Shown here: positions 10,033 through 21,999 of the stretch, piece after piece
Layout: each line of letters begins with the position of its first letter
How positions within the stretch are numbered: position 1 is the stretch's first letter
Assembly: GCA_029204225.1 (NCBI GenBank)
Contig: MU833310.1
Coordinates: 1-58,098, forward strand
Reading direction: 5' to 3'
Source: Diphasiastrum complanatum
Taxonomy: Eukaryota; Streptophyta; Lycopodiopsida; Lycopodiales; Lycopodiaceae
Length of the DNA: 58,098 nucleotides
Program-made: the position numbers and the translations under genes
The notes under the pieces: model-generated
The model's input: the letters and a program-made list of their open reading frames with translations, nothing else
What the model was told of the DNA's origin: nothing
Databases searched by the model: none

Positions 10033-11957
10033 GGTCCCTAAAGAACTGTGAAACAAGTTATTATCTCGAGCTCGTCAAGGTGTACTAGTTGGTTATCGTG
10101 CACGATATGGAGTAAAAGCATACTGCATTTATGATCCTGCTGAACAACAATTCTATTTTGCTCGTGATGTCTTCTTTGATGAAGATGTTTTGATTAATGG
10201 TACCTCAAGTGATTGTTTCTCCTACTGAACATCCTATTTTGAAATTGAAGAGCGGATTGAATCCTCATTTAATTCATAGTCATTCAAGATGATCCATATC
10301 CACTTGATCCACCACTTGCACCTCCAAATGAAGAACATCATGTTCCGATACCACCTGATACACCTCACTCCAATATTCCAAATAATTCAGCAAGGCGGGT
10401 CCTTCCTATTCGTGGTCATTGCACTTCTACTCGACTGCCACGTTCTAATTTATTCTCTATGCATCCAAGCAATGATGTGCCATCACCAGACACTACTCAA
10501 GGTGTCCAAACTCGGTCTAAAACTACACAACAACAGGGCACCGGTAGCAGATGGACTCTATTAAAGTTAAATAGTTGAGCTATAGTTTCATTGTGCTTAA
10601 CGATTATGCTCCCTATTACACTTTCAGACATTTTAGCTCCTTCCAGCTCAACAAGTCGCAAATTTTGATCTCTAGTGACATCCTTGGTTTTGGTAACATG
10701 GTTATAGAAAGCTCCTCTTCTTATGATCTCTTCACATATGATCCTCTTATGGATGATACTATTGATGCTGACGAAGCCCTCGCTTCTCGCGAAGCTTTTT
10801 TTTGGCGAATTGCTATGGAATCAGAAATGAAATCCATGTATGCTAATAACACATGGAAATTGGTTCCTCTTCCACCTGGTCGCAAAGCTATCTCTTGTAA
10901 GTGGGTTTTGCACCGCAAACTTGATGGATCTATATCACGTTACAAAGCACGCTTAGTTGCCCGTGGGTTTGTGCATAAGCAAGGTATTGACTATAATGAG
11001 ACCTTCTCACCTACTTTATGCATTGTTACCTTTCGTTTATTGCTCGCTCTGGGAGTTGAACTAGATCTTGAAATGGACCAAATGGATGTAGAAACAGCTT
11101 TTCTGAATGGTCTTCTTGACGAACTCATTTACATGGAATAGCCCCCGTATTTTGTCTCTATTGAGTGACCAACCTATGTTTGTCTCCTCTTACGTGTGAT
11201 TTATGGGCTTAAACAATCACCTCGCCAATGGAACATTCGGATTACTGAGTTTACGAAAGCCATTGGTTATCATTGTCTGGTGAATGATGTTTCAGTCTAT
11301 CTTAAAAAATAGGATGATTAATTTGTTATCCTTGCTCTCTATGTTGATGACATTCTTCTTTTGGCATCCTCCAAATCCATGTTACACAGTACCAAACAAG
11401 GTCTTACTCAAACGTTCTCAATGACGGATGGGGGGGAAGTATCATATCTTCTTGGAATGCAAGTTCTCCGTCATCGACCGTCACGGTCACTCCATCTTAC
11501 TCAATCCAAGTTTGCCGAATGCATACTTCAAAAATTTCAAGTGTCTCATACGTCCTATTATATGACACCCTTATCTCCAAGACAACAGTTTAAAAATCCA
11601 ACAAAAACATCACGTTGGATAAAACATTACAAAGCAAGTCAATACAAACAAATTCTTGGAAGCATTCGATCCTTGGTGTCATATACCCGTCTTGACCTGT
11701 CTTTCTCCTCCGGTCTCTTGTCTCGTTACATGCAAGACCCTAAAGAAAAATATTTTCTCGTCCTATATTGTCTGATCCAATATCTTGCATCAACAAAGAA
11801 CTTTGGAATCACATATATGCATGATCCCTTTTCTCAAACTCCATAAATCACAGGTTATACATATGCTTATTGGAGTTCTGACAAGGAGACTAGAAAGTCT
11901 ACGACATATAATGTCTTTATGATGGCAGGTGGAGCAATGTCTTGGAAAACAAAATGA
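10033..11957 (+). mobile_element. inverted copia block: integrase C-terminus, RT, RNase H start
   Basis: A plus-strand copia segment inside the minus-strand element. From the left it encodes the integrase C-terminus (LLSRARQGVLVGY at about 10050-10090 and FYFARDVFFDED), an RT (SCKWVLHRKLDGS, YKARLVARGF, ETFSP, MDVETAFLNG at about 10890-11115, YGLKQSPRQWN at about 11200, LYVDDILLLA at about 11338-11367, and a YLLGMQVLRH motif), and the start of RNase H ending in GGAMSWKTK near 11955. It carries several stops (for example near 11140, 11166 and 11313). Its ends match the exact points where the flanking minus-strand integrase and RNase H stop, which implies in-place inversion rather than insertion. 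Confidence 0.8.
10575..11846 (+). pseudogene. copia reverse transcriptase (inverted block)
   Basis: RT copies the element's RNA into DNA. Fingers and palm motifs are readable in order: a DADEALASREAFFWRIAMESE head, TWKLVPLPPGRKAI, KWVLHRKLDGS, YKARLVARGF, DYNETFSPT, QMDVETAFLNGLL (first catalytic Asp region), then after stops RVIYGLKQSPRQWN, and LYVDDILLLAS carrying the catalytic DD pair. The connection FAECILQKFQVSHT and an RPD-like RLDLSF segment follow. In-frame stops near 11140, 11166 and 11313 disable it. Orientation is opposite to the gag, integrase and RNase H on both sides. Confidence 0.85.
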
Positions 11958-12640
11958 CAAACAACGCCAAATGCGCAAATGACTAAGGTCAGGCTTGGTC
12001 CCATGCCATCTTTCATAAGGAGTAGGGAAGAGTTCTGGAAGGTAATCGATTTTGTACATAACCAGTAGTAGCAACAGCTTCTTCCCAAAAGGTTGGAGGT
12101 AGATCAGCTGTTTGTAACATAGCTCGAGTAGAATTGAACAATGTAATATTTTTCCGTTCTGCAACACCATTTTGTTGTGGTGTGTAGGGAGTAGTGTATT
12201 GATGTATTATGCCTTTTTGTTGACAAAAATGTATAAATTCAGTAGAGATATACTCGCCACCATTATCTGTTCTTAGAACCTTCAATTTGTGATACATTTG
12301 CCTTTCTGCCATGGCAAGGTAGAGTTTGAAGAATTTAAAGACTTCAGACTTCTGTTTCAGAAAGTAAATGATAGTGAATTTTGAGTAGTCATCTATGAAT
12401 GTAAGAATAGATTTGGACTTTTGGATTGATAAAGTTGGTAATGGACCACATAAATCATAATGGACTAGCTGAAGTAGTAATGTTGATTTTATTTTTGATC
12501 TAGGAAAACGAGAACGAGTCATATTTCCATAGAGACAAGCCTCACACAACGAGATTGGTGTTAGCTTGCACTGAATACCCTTCGCCATTTTGTAGTTTTG
12601 TATTGTTCTGATCACTTGAACATGAGGATGCCCAAGGCGA
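11950..12640 (-). pseudogene. copia integrase (zinc-finger end and catalytic core)
   Basis: Integrase inserts the cDNA into the genome. The minus-strand frame from about 12640 gives a GAG-pre-integrase tail (ALCEAC-like SLCEACLYGN), the core LTFIDDYSKFTIIYF (first Asp), LRTDNGGEYISTEF (second Asp), and TPQQNGVAERKN (catalytic Glu), then FWEEAVATTGY and YERWHGTKPDLSHLRI. It stops near 11950 at the start of the inverted block, so its C-terminal part lies at the other end of that block (10033 and up, opposite strand). The core itself looks intact. Confidence 0.9.
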
Positions 12641-12673
12641 TAATGCCAGCGTAGCGTGTCTTCTGAACTTGTA

Positions 12674-13129
12674 TTAGAGGTGGCAGTGTGTGTGTAATTG
12701 CATTTTGGGTTGCTTGATGGTAACTCCCAAAGGGTATAGTTTTCCCTGTTGTGGACACTTTAGTTGTATGGGATGTCCTGTACAACTGATGGCCTTGATG
12801 AGGCAATACGAATGATAGAATTCCAGCAATGTGCCATTCCATGTGAGATTATTCACTGATAGCAGGTTTTTCATGAGGCCAAGGACATAATTTATTTGGT
12901 TCACTTGAGTATTTTCTCCTATAAAAAGACGCAGGTTTACAGTACCATGACCTTGCGCAAAGTATGAGCCGTCATCACCAAGCCTCACCTCCATTAATGT
13001 TGATAGAGGTTTGTAATTATAGAGAAGGTTTCTTGAACCAATGTTATGAGTGGCACCTGTATCAAGGTACCATGTATTTGAATCACAGGAGAAAGTGGCA
13101 CTGGCCATAAACAGGTGTAGAGCGGACAT
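12674..13129 (-). pseudogene. copia aspartic protease and spacer
   Basis: The protease cuts the copia polyprotein. The frame has NTWYLDTGATHNIGS at about 13050-13090, with the active-site DTGAT, then VRLGDDGSYFAQGHGT and YVLGLMKNLLSVNNL, the standard order of copia protease and the gag-pre-integrase approach. The active site is intact. Frames shift between this part and the integrase at about 12640-12680, so the polyprotein is broken here. Confidence 0.88.
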
Positions 13130-13159
13130 CTCATTAGTAGAAGATTCAGCTGCTTCTTG

Positions 13160-13818
13160 TTAGTCACCAACGGTGACTAGGTTCGCTTGATTGCGAGTAC
13201 GATTGTACGATTGCTGAGATCGCATCTTTGTGTGACACTCGGACTCTGAATGACCTCTATGTTTGCAAAACTTGCAAACTGGTTGATGAGAGGTGCTCCC
13301 AGTGTTTACAAAGTGAGGAAACCTTGACAAATTGGGATTCCGGATTTGCATTTGCAGATTATTCATAGGCCGAGAGTTGTAATATCGAGTCTGGTAATTG
13401 GATTTGTTTGTGTTATTTTGATTGTTAAAAGAATCATTTCTACGGCCTTGGAAAACTCGTCTTGTGCGGCCAACGATCATAGCAAATGGAGCACTAGAGC
13501 CAGTGTTGGAGCTAGGATGGCTAGACCTTTTTCGCATCTGGTCTTCCTGACGGATTTGGGCAACTAGTTCTGATATTGTAAGCTCAGAATTTGCAGAATG
13601 TGTGGTGATAAAGGAACGCCAAGGCTTAGGTAAGGCAGAGAGGAGTATGGTGACTTGAATCTCCCGAGGCAACACAAGTCCTGACAACGTTAAGTTATCT
13701 AGTGCAGTCAACCATTCGTCAAGAAATGCTTCAACCTTATTAAAGTCTTTCAGCAAGATCCCATTAAGTTGCTTATTTAGCAAGACTAGAGATACTACGT
13801 TAGTTTGCTGATATTGAG
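13160..13818 (-). pseudogene. copia gag C-terminal part with zinc knuckle (right copy)
   Basis: Minus-strand gag from the LTR B junction at 13818-13820 to a stop near 13160. It carries LNGILLKDFNKVEAFLDEWL, a QIRQEDQMRKR linker, an Asn-rich basic stretch (NNQNNTNKSNYQTRYYN), and a CCHC zinc knuckle CKFCKHRGHSESEC at about 13231-13277 for RNA packaging. The N-terminal third, the start codon and the leader are absent: LTR B is fused directly to mid-gag. A frame break separates it from the protease. Confidence 0.9.
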
Positions 13819-13820
13819 AT

Positions 13821-14712
<892 letters not shown>

Positions 14713-15265
14713 TCCAGACAGTTAGGTTGTAGGGGTTTTGATTATACACAATAACCTAGTGTCTAGCCTAGGTACGATCTGCCAAACTACTTGCTCATTG
14801 ATTAAACGCACCAACACGCCTACACATCAGAGTTGGTGCGACCACATCCGTTAGATCCAATGACTTCAGTTCAACACTGTTATGAGTATATGCAAGATAA
14901 TCTGTACTAGCATCACATCAGGAATGATAAGCCTAGTATGATACCAAAGGGTGATTACCAAAGAGTAACCAAGGCTACACAATAGGTAGCTAGGAAGAGA
15001 TTACGAATCCAAACCTATAGGATACCCTACCATGATAGAAACCATGGCGAATGTTTAGGCCAGGTTGACAAAAACAAAGCCTACCATCTTCCTACCATAC
15101 TTCTGGAAGCCTGGAAACTCCCATCGGCAGGGAGACCACGGAGAGAATGAGTGGACTCCAAGGTTGGAAGTAGTTTTTCTCAGTCCCTGCCGCAAGGGTA
15201 GTGTGGGCCCTTCCTCTTTTAGGGCTTTTTGGTGAGATCAACCCCCGTCTGAAAAACCCTTAACA

Positions 15266-15283
15266 TTGGTGCGTCTACTGGGA
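15266..15283 (+). promoter_or_regulatory. primer-binding-site-like word, copy 1
   Basis: TTGGTGCGTCTACTGGGA preceded by CCCTTAACA. From memory of plant gypsy elements, TTGGCGCCGTCTGTGGGA directly after an LTR ending in CA is the primer-binding site; here several positions differ and one base is missing. Confidence 0.35.
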
Positions 15284-15410
15284 GTGACTTGATAAGGGAA
15301 TATTGCCTGAAGGGTAGTCATACTACCAATGGTCTACAAATTCCATGTGTCTTAGTTTGCATGTGTTGAGAACGATTTTGTTGTTTAGACCGTCAGTCGT
15401 ACAACTAACA

Positions 15411-15428
15411 TTGGTGTGTCTACCGGGA
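15411..15428 (+). promoter_or_regulatory. primer-binding-site-like word, copy 2
   Basis: TTGGTGTGTCTACCGGGA preceded by AACTAACA, 145 bp downstream of the first copy. The two copies share 16 of 18 bases, while the flanks between them are not obviously duplicated. Confidence 0.35.
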
Positions 15429-15729
15429 GTTAGAGCCTTATTATACCTATAATTGGACATAGGAGCACTTGCATGGTGTCTCACTACTATAATGCAAGAA
15501 TAGGAGGTCAATTGCTATTCTAGGTTGCATGGGGATCCTAAGAGGGAGAATATATACTAGTGGAAACTCGCCCATCTACCTATTGGATTTTCTGATCCTT
15601 GTAGCAAGGATCCCATCCTCTCTTGCATTCATTTACCATGGCATGGGCGTGAAGTGGTTAGGGTATTGACTAGCCATTTCCTATTGGTTGGGTGGTTTTG
15701 CTCCACAGGTGTACTTTTGGTTGCATGCA

Positions 15730-18010
15730 AGTAGGATCTAGTCGACGACCCTTACAGTGAGCGTGGTTGAAAACCATACATCAACATAAATGGGTTGTAT
15801 CCCGTAGCCGAATGTCTGGCATTACTATAAGCATACTCCAATATTGAAAGACATTCCTCCTAATTAGTTTGCTTTTTACTAATGTATACTCGAAGCATCT
15901 CCTCCACCAGTTTAAATAGCCCATCTATAAACAACTTGCTAACTTTGGAGTTAGGACCGTTGTTTTGGATTTTTTTATTCATCACGTGGTATTTCTAATG
16001 GTTGTAACAACCCTCTTGCCTTTAGACGCCTTGCTTTGTTAATCTGACACTTTTGAAAATTGGCTACATATTGCTGGACGTTCTTTTTCATACCGGGCCA
16101 GAAGGATTGCTGAGTTCAAAAAAGCTCATACATTTTTCTAAATTCTTGGGTGTCTCACATTAGGACTATTATGACATTCATACAACACTTGTGCCTAAAA
16201 TCCTCCAAGTCAAAAACACATATTCTATTTTTATAAAGTAGGCACTCATCCTAAATGGAATATTGTTGCCATTTGAATCATCAAAAACTAGATCCCTCAA
16301 CCATAATGATATGTGGGCTCTATAGACTCAGAATCTCCAACGCAGTCTGGTGTATGCTTGGATTTTTCATCCTCAATGAGAGTTGTCGTATACTTGGTTA
16401 AATCTTTCCCAGCCCTAGAAATTGGTTCAAAAGTTTGTACAATAATGTTCTAGAATATTTTATAGACTATGGAGAATACACATTACTTTTGCATTTCCCC
16501 CTTAAGAACTCGAGCAACTCATTATACATCTGGGCAAAATCTAGTTGTTTGCATTTCCTCCGCAAGGGCTTGAGTAATTGATTACAGTTTGTGGATAAAA
16601 CTTAATTCGTTTACCATTGACATTTTGCTAAGAGTATCTACCACTAAATTGAATTTTTTTCATCTATATTTGATACACAAGTCAAATTTCTACATTAGTT
16701 CAGCCCGTCAAGCTTTTTGACCCTAAGCTCAAGCTGATTACAAAAATATCTAAGGCTTTCATGATCAGTCCTGATCTCAAAATGAGCATCGTAAATATTG
16801 CTTGCTAAGTCTTAAGGGCATGAATTATTGAATTTTTTTTTTCATAAATGTTGTATTTATTCTGGGCCAATTCGAGCTTCTTATTTTTGAATGCCACAGG
16901 TAGTCCATTTTGGTTCAACACCACACCTAGGTTTCGAGAGTGTCAAAATTCTTCTGTTATTCTGGCCCCCGAACTAACTCCTTTTCCTTCCCCTTAAGAA
17001 GATTTATCTTGCTATCTAAGCATAATCCTGGACAATTTGTCTGTAGTATCCCGAAAGACCAAAAAGACCTTAACATCTGAAATACCATTTGGTTCAAGCC
17101 AACTGAAAATGGCCTTGACCTGATTTGGATCCATTTTGATCTCATCTTTTGAGATTATATGGCCCAAATACGCTATTGCTTCGGTAAAAAACTCATATTT
17201 AGGTTCCTTTGTGAATAACTTATGATTTCAGAGCAAATGAAACACCTTTATGAAGTGAGCCAAATGCTCATTTCTAGGTTTATTTTAAACTAAAATATCG
17301 TCTAGAAAGACTATGACAAATTTTACTATAAAAGGTCAACAAACACTATTTATCATGGTCATAAAAGTCGTTGAAGCATTATTGAGCCCAAACAACATCA
17401 CCTTAAATTTATAATGACTGTGACGAGTTCTGAAAGCTGTTTTTGGGACATCTTCCGCTTTGATACGGACTTGATGATACCGCGATCGTAAATCCATTTT
17501 ATTAAAATATCTTGCCCTGTTGAGCTGGTCAAACAACTCATATACCTGAGGTATAGGGTACTTATTCTTAATTGTGACTTTATTTAAGGCCTTGTAGTCT
17601 ACATATAAGCGCATAGACCCTTTTCTCTTTTTAAGTAACAGGACAAATGCTGCCCAAAGTGAACTACTTGGTTGAATCTGTCCCTTATTTAGATATTTCA
17701 TTAATTGTTTAGTTATTTTATGATTTTCTGATTGGCTAACCCGATAGAGTTGCTTAGCTAGGGTGTTGTATAGCATGATCTATTTTTTTAATGAGTGGTA
17801 GACTATTAAGTAAATCATTCAAAAAAACATCACTAAACTCATTTAACAAAACATCCAAATCTCTAGTTTTCTGATACACATTATTGAAAATAGAGTCATA
17901 TAACAAACTGTAAGTCGCAAAAGAGTACCTCATACTGATCATCTTCCATAAGCTGACACCATAGGAATGTTGGAAAGTCCATCCTCCTCGTGCAACTGAA
18001 CCTCTCAACT
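15730..18010 (-). pseudogene. Ty3/gypsy pol relic: RT, RNase H, integrase
   Basis: Minus-strand gypsy pol in the order expected for gypsy (integrase last). From high to low coordinates: the protease-RT linker LLNEFSDVFLNDL (about 17830-17870), RT with LYVDYKALNKVTIKNKYPIP and ARYFNKMDLRSRYHQ (about 17475-17610), FRTRHSHYKFKVMLFGL, FLDD catalytic pair at 17297-17308, RNase H IRTDHESLRYF (about 16740-16790), and integrase with a YWPGMKKDVQQYV zinc-finger region (about 16060-16110) and HSATGYNPFMLMYGF (about 15760-15810). Many stops and deletions occur between blocks. No chromodomain was found beyond 15730, and no LTR could be assigned. Confidence 0.85.
17336..17776 (-). pseudogene. gypsy RT core, longest open part
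   Basis: A 146-codon open stretch of the gypsy relic above. It covers the RT fingers and first palm motif: KYLNKGQIQPSSSLWAAFVL, VDYKALNKVTIKNKYPIP, FNKMDLRSRYHQVRI (the Asp of MDLRSRYHQ is catalytic) and VMLFGLNNASTTF. It is open at the top but ends before FLDD because of a frame change near 17336. Confidence 0.85.
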
Positions 18011-18460
18011 TGTAATATGAAAACTGAGGGTATTATTTTGATAATTCTTTGGAGAGTGGGGCCCAAATTGTACAGCTAGTGTTAGAAACAACATAATCAC
18101 ATGAAAGGCAAACCTAGTATGTACTATTCAGTCAATGCATTCTCTTATAGAATGCCCTTCCTAGCCCAACGTGCATGTGGTAGGTGATAGTGGTAACTGA
18201 CAATCATCATTCATGCTACATGCATGAGTTACTGAGGCATGAGGAGTCCCAGTCGACTGCCCATGATTGACATGCATGTGACTGATTAGGCATTATTGGC
18301 CCTCATATCGATTGCATGGTATGCATGCATGCCCCACATTGTCCTTTGCCCTACGATGGTTAGCTGCACCTAGAAGTGTTGTGAGATTCGATATGGTTAT
18401 GGTCTCGTAACAACAAGACAAGAAGGTAAAGTGTGGAAGCTATGAAAGACACTATATGGC
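18011..18460. other. unassigned DNA
   Basis: No supported gene. Repeated ATGCATGC-type words occur at about 18170-18340 but form no regular array. Confidence 0.5.
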
Positions 18461-18464
18461 TACA

Positions 18465-18600
18465 TAGATAGTTACTTTCTTTCAAATAATTTTGTAAAAA
18501 CTACTTCATATGCCAGCTTATATGTATTTACAATTGGGGATAGTATTGCTGGTACTTTACGTTGATGACATTATTATCACTATGTGAAATGAGATGGTCT
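18465..18600 (+). pseudogene. Ty1/copia RT scrap with YVDD
   Basis: A short plus-strand piece reads SNNFVKTTSYASLYVFTIGD and then, after a one-base frame shift, LYVDDIIIT. These are the copia RT segments SNGFVKT...SLFVF...GDSI and the YVDD catalytic loop in correct order and spacing. Neither upstream nor downstream domains are preserved. Confidence 0.65.
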
Positions 18601-19100
18601 ATTTTTCTCTCCATAAGGGTCTAGATTTTTGACAAATCAATATGCCCTAGGCCTGTGCGCGAGAACACCTTGAGATGATGTGTACGAGTATGAGCAAATC
18701 ACATTTCATGTGAAAGCGGGGATGCCAGCTTGAATTGGTCTTAAACACATAGTAGATTTTAGGGTGATTTTAGACTACATTACCCGACAAGTCTCAAACC
18801 TAAAATGGAGTTTTTTCATTGGTCCAAGGAAAACAAAAAGGGATGTTATAGATTTAAACTGGCCAATCAAATTGTGCCCCTTCATTTAGCACTTGTCAGT
18901 CACGATTCATCAACTCACTTACCAAAATTCAAAAAATTGTGCGGCAAGTGAAAGGCAATCAAATCGATAACCCTCACATCACCCGTAAGGCCCAATGAAG
19001 CCAACCACCCTCTTTGTGAGCCAAACTTTTTGTCTTGTTTATTTTTGTGAGGCTAACCTTTTGTGTTGCTTCTTCTGTCCCATTTTGCTTGCGAAGAAGC

Positions 19101-19101
<1 letters not shown>

Positions 19102-19132
<31 letters not shown>

Positions 19133-19150
19133 AGTAGTGAGAGAGAGAAG
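19102..19150. repeat. imperfect GA microsatellite
   Basis: GA-rich tract with interruptions (GAAAGAG, GTAGTGAG), followed by GGGGGGAGAG. It is short and impure compared with the other GA tracts of the window. Confidence 0.8.
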
Positions 19151-19712
19151 GGGGGAGAGCGATCGTCGATAAAGAGGGTGTCGATCCGAACATTTGTGGT
19201 CAAGGGAATCAGTGTTTGTGAGAAGCCTTTGTAGGTGCGTACATGCAGCCACGGCTATTGTCATCAGGTCTGCTTTTTTGTAAACGTTAAGGAGGATTTT
19301 TTGTTTGCATTTGTTTCTTTTCATCTTAGATTGGGGTTTCCAGAAAATCTATTGAACTTTGAAGCTGTGGCGTTAATACGATTCCTTGGATCTAGGTGAT
19401 CAACTTTATCTCTAGGTGTAGTTGGCTCTTTGCACTGGTTGGAAGGTGAAATCATCAATGACACTCTGTGCCCTATTTTTGACTAGAAGAACGAGTTGCT
19501 TTCTTTGATATTCTTTTTGCACGGTTAAGAACCTTTTATGATGTATTGCTTTAGGTTTTTGCTATGATTCGAACGAAAACCTAGACTTACATCTGTTTTT
19601 CTTATCCGGTCTTCCAGTGAGCGGAATGCTTTGATGTATTGTGATACTTTGCTGCCCCTGATCGGCATTGTCTTAGCTTTTCTTAGTATTTTATCCTTCC
19701 ACGTTCTAGCAC

Positions 19713-19714
19713 GT

Positions 19715-19746
<32 letters not shown>

Positions 19747-19753
19747 ACACACA
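19713..19753. repeat. (AC)n microsatellite
   Basis: ACAC repeat with one TC interruption at 19740-19742. Cys/Val or Thr/His reading frames over it are artefacts. Confidence 0.95.
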
Positions 19754-19829
19754 TTTCAGGCAAAATTTTACACCAAGGCAGGATTGACGGTGAGTGCCGT
19801 GTCTATTCACAAAAGAGCAGTAATCTTTT

Positions 19830-20600
19830 GGATTCAATGCTGCGTCAAGTTCTTAAAGTTAGACTCGAGAAAGTAACAACTATCTACGCTATAACCAACT
19901 TCGCTTCTGCTGCTAGCTTCACCATCCGTCACATCGACATCTCTCTCGAATTGGCTGCAACCTTTCTTCTGGACTATTTCATCCTTGAATGTTTATATCA
20001 TGTACGTTGTTGCTGCTCCACTGAATCTGGCGGGAATTTCCTCCTCGTATTGCCTTCTCTTAGAAAGGTGGCATCTGTGCTTGTGATGAATTTCCGGGTT
20101 TCTAGATCAAGTAATTTGTACATTATTGGATCCCTGATAATAATGCGTGAGCATACATTTCCTTCCCTTTGCTTTGAACTCTCTCCTCAATTCATTTGGA
20201 ATGTGACCATGGCATTTACTGCCGAATAATCAAAAGTAAGAAATGTTTGCTTTCTGCCCCATCCACATTTCTTGCAGGGTACCCCCTTGCAATGGCCTGT
20301 AGTTCATCAGTTGCCGATGGGTGTAGCTATAAAGATGGCTTTTCCCCAAAACGTACAACCAGCTCCTTTGACATGAATCATCTCTATGTATGCTTCTTCC
20401 TTTCGCCTATCCCGTTTTGCGTTGGATTGCATGGACTCAAGAGCATTAACATATTCTTTGATTCATTCCTTTGCACATAGATCAACAAATTTCTTCGAGG
20501 TATTCCCCTTAATCTATCTTTCCATTAAGAACTTGGAGATAGTTCATTCTTCCCTTTTATCAAGTAGGCGGCACATTTTTGTGAGTGAACGTGTATGAGG
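19830..20600 (-). pseudogene. Ty1/copia integrase relic
   Basis: On the minus strand one reads, from 20600 down, a decayed GGEY-like segment, then NPTQNGIGERKKKH (the family's TPQQNGVAERKNRT with the catalytic Glu) near 20420-20470, FWGKAIFIATPIGN (about 20320-20370), and LLDLETRKFITSTDATFLRE (about 20055-20115), the well-conserved copia integrase C-terminus, followed by an acidic/Ser linker. Stops and frame changes are common. The plus-strand open frames in this interval are shadows. The RT expected below 19830 is not recognisable. Confidence 0.7.
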
Positions 20601-21336
20601 TTTCACACAAAATTTGCATCCTTTTACTGCCAAGGACCTCATATAAGTTGCATTGGAGTGATGTTTTAGACTCTCATTTAGGGTTTATGGTTTTGGAATG
20701 CTGAAACCACCATTCTTACGAAAAAGAAATCAATTTTGACCATGAGTGCAGCCCTTGTCTAATTGAACAATAAAATTACAATACAGACACATCTCCATAT
20801 GCCTTACAAGCTCGATAATCTCATAATCCATATAATGTAAATATATTCTCTAGAGTACATAGAGATCATTACTCATCAATTTTCAAAGCCATGCCTTCAC
20901 TCTTGATGATCACCTTGTCAACAAACCATCCAAAAAAGATCTTCATAAACATTCTAGAATTGTCCCTCTCAACAACTAATCAAAAGTCTATATCTAAAAG
21001 TAACCATTGGAGATGTCATTATCAACGATGACAAATTCCAATCATTGGATTTAATGATAATCAACAATCAATTGCTCACACCTTAATTAAGCATATTTCA
21101 AACCTCATTGAAAGACTATGCCCAATGCATGTCACCTTTTAGTACCAAATTTTAGTAAGAAAATACTTAAAAGTATGGAATAAGTAATATACATGATCCG
21201 TCGCCTCCATAAAAGTATATTGACCACGGTTCACTAAGCTATAAGTAGTGCTATATTTACTCTTGGCACTCTAAAAATTTCATGCTTGCCTACAACATGG
21301 CAAATTCATTCTTACATTCATTACAAATGATTTGAA
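20601..21336. other. unassigned AT-rich DNA left of the copia element
   Basis: No gene, tRNA or repeat unit recognised. This is one flank of the insertion site of the copia element at 21342; the other flank resumes at 26109. Confidence 0.5.
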
Positions 21337-21341
21337 AATAT

Positions 21342-21792
21342 TGCTAGAAATTTATGTTTATTTACATCCTTATTATTGGTTTGGCCATGCTTGCGATCTA
21401 TTTTAAGGACCATTTCTATTTTTAGTATTCCAAAGGATATTGATTCAAGTCAATTAGTTTTGCATGTAGGAGGGTGCACTAGTTCTAGAATATAATATGA
21501 TTTTTCACTTAGAAATTTAATAAGGGTCTTGACCCAAAATAGAGAGCAATTATAGTAATCAGCTTTTCGCTTTTTGCTTTATGCTTTATGCTTTTAGCTT
21601 TTGTTAAGGATTAGAGAAATTATATGAGGAAGGCTGGTGCCCCACCTCTGTTCATTCCATTGTAGAGGGCTATGCTCATTCTTCAGTTAATCTAAATTCT
21701 CTTTAATATCTTATGTTGATCTTGACTGGCGTGTTTGAGTGCTAATATGATTAGTTCACTCCTATCTTGAATTTGGGCATCAAATTCCAACA
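21342..21792 (+). mobile_element. copia left LTR
   Basis: Begins TGCTAGAAATTTATG and ends AATTCCAACA just before the PBS. Internal landmarks shared with the right LTR include GCACTAGTTCTAGAATA, AGAGAGCAA, TTTTTGCTTTATGCTTT and GTGAGTGCTAATATGATTA-like words. It is about 58 bp longer than the right LTR. Confidence 0.88.
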
Positions 21793-21805
21793 TGGTATTG
21801 AAAGC
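21793..21805 (+). promoter_or_regulatory. primer-binding site (initiator tRNA-Met type, decayed)
   Basis: TGGTATTGAAAGC directly after the left LTR. The canonical plant copia site is TGGTATCAGAGC; changes are consistent with age. Confidence 0.7.
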
Positions 21806-21999
21806 TGGCTTCTTGATCTTGGAAGCTGTGAAGATTTTACATGAGGGAGAGAGATTGTTTTTGCAGGTGTGCAATCAGATTATTGAAGGAGCATTAGTTG
21901 CATGTGGAGTCAACGTTGTTGTGAGGACAACATGGATCTTCTAGGAGGAAATTGAACTGTCGAATAAAAGTTGGTACAGGTCAGTATTATTGTTTGACA

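Larger units (their letters stand above)
14713..15729. other. possible gypsy LTR end and leader, otherwise unassigned
   Basis: No gene. Two primer-binding-site-like words (15266-15283 and 15411-15428) resemble the TTGGCGCCGTCTGTGGGA type seen in some plant gypsy (Tat-like) elements, each preceded by AACA as at an LTR end. The 500 bp to their left may therefore be LTR, but no partner LTR was found. Confidence 0.35.
18601..19828. other. unassigned DNA with GA-rich and CA-rich tracts
   Basis: Holds a GA-rich stretch at about 19100-19160, of the kind found in plant 5' leaders, followed by unique DNA, and a CA tract at 19713-19753. A host gene 5' region is possible, but no exon could be supported. 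Confidence 0.35.

Noticed and set aside
19525-19876. Frames with Cys-Val or Thr-His runs
   Set aside because: Artefacts of the AC tract; the rest shows no domain.
19828-20480. Plus-strand frames of 94-133 codons
   Set aside because: They are antisense shadows of a minus-strand copia integrase, shown by the minus-strand motif LLDLETRKFITS.
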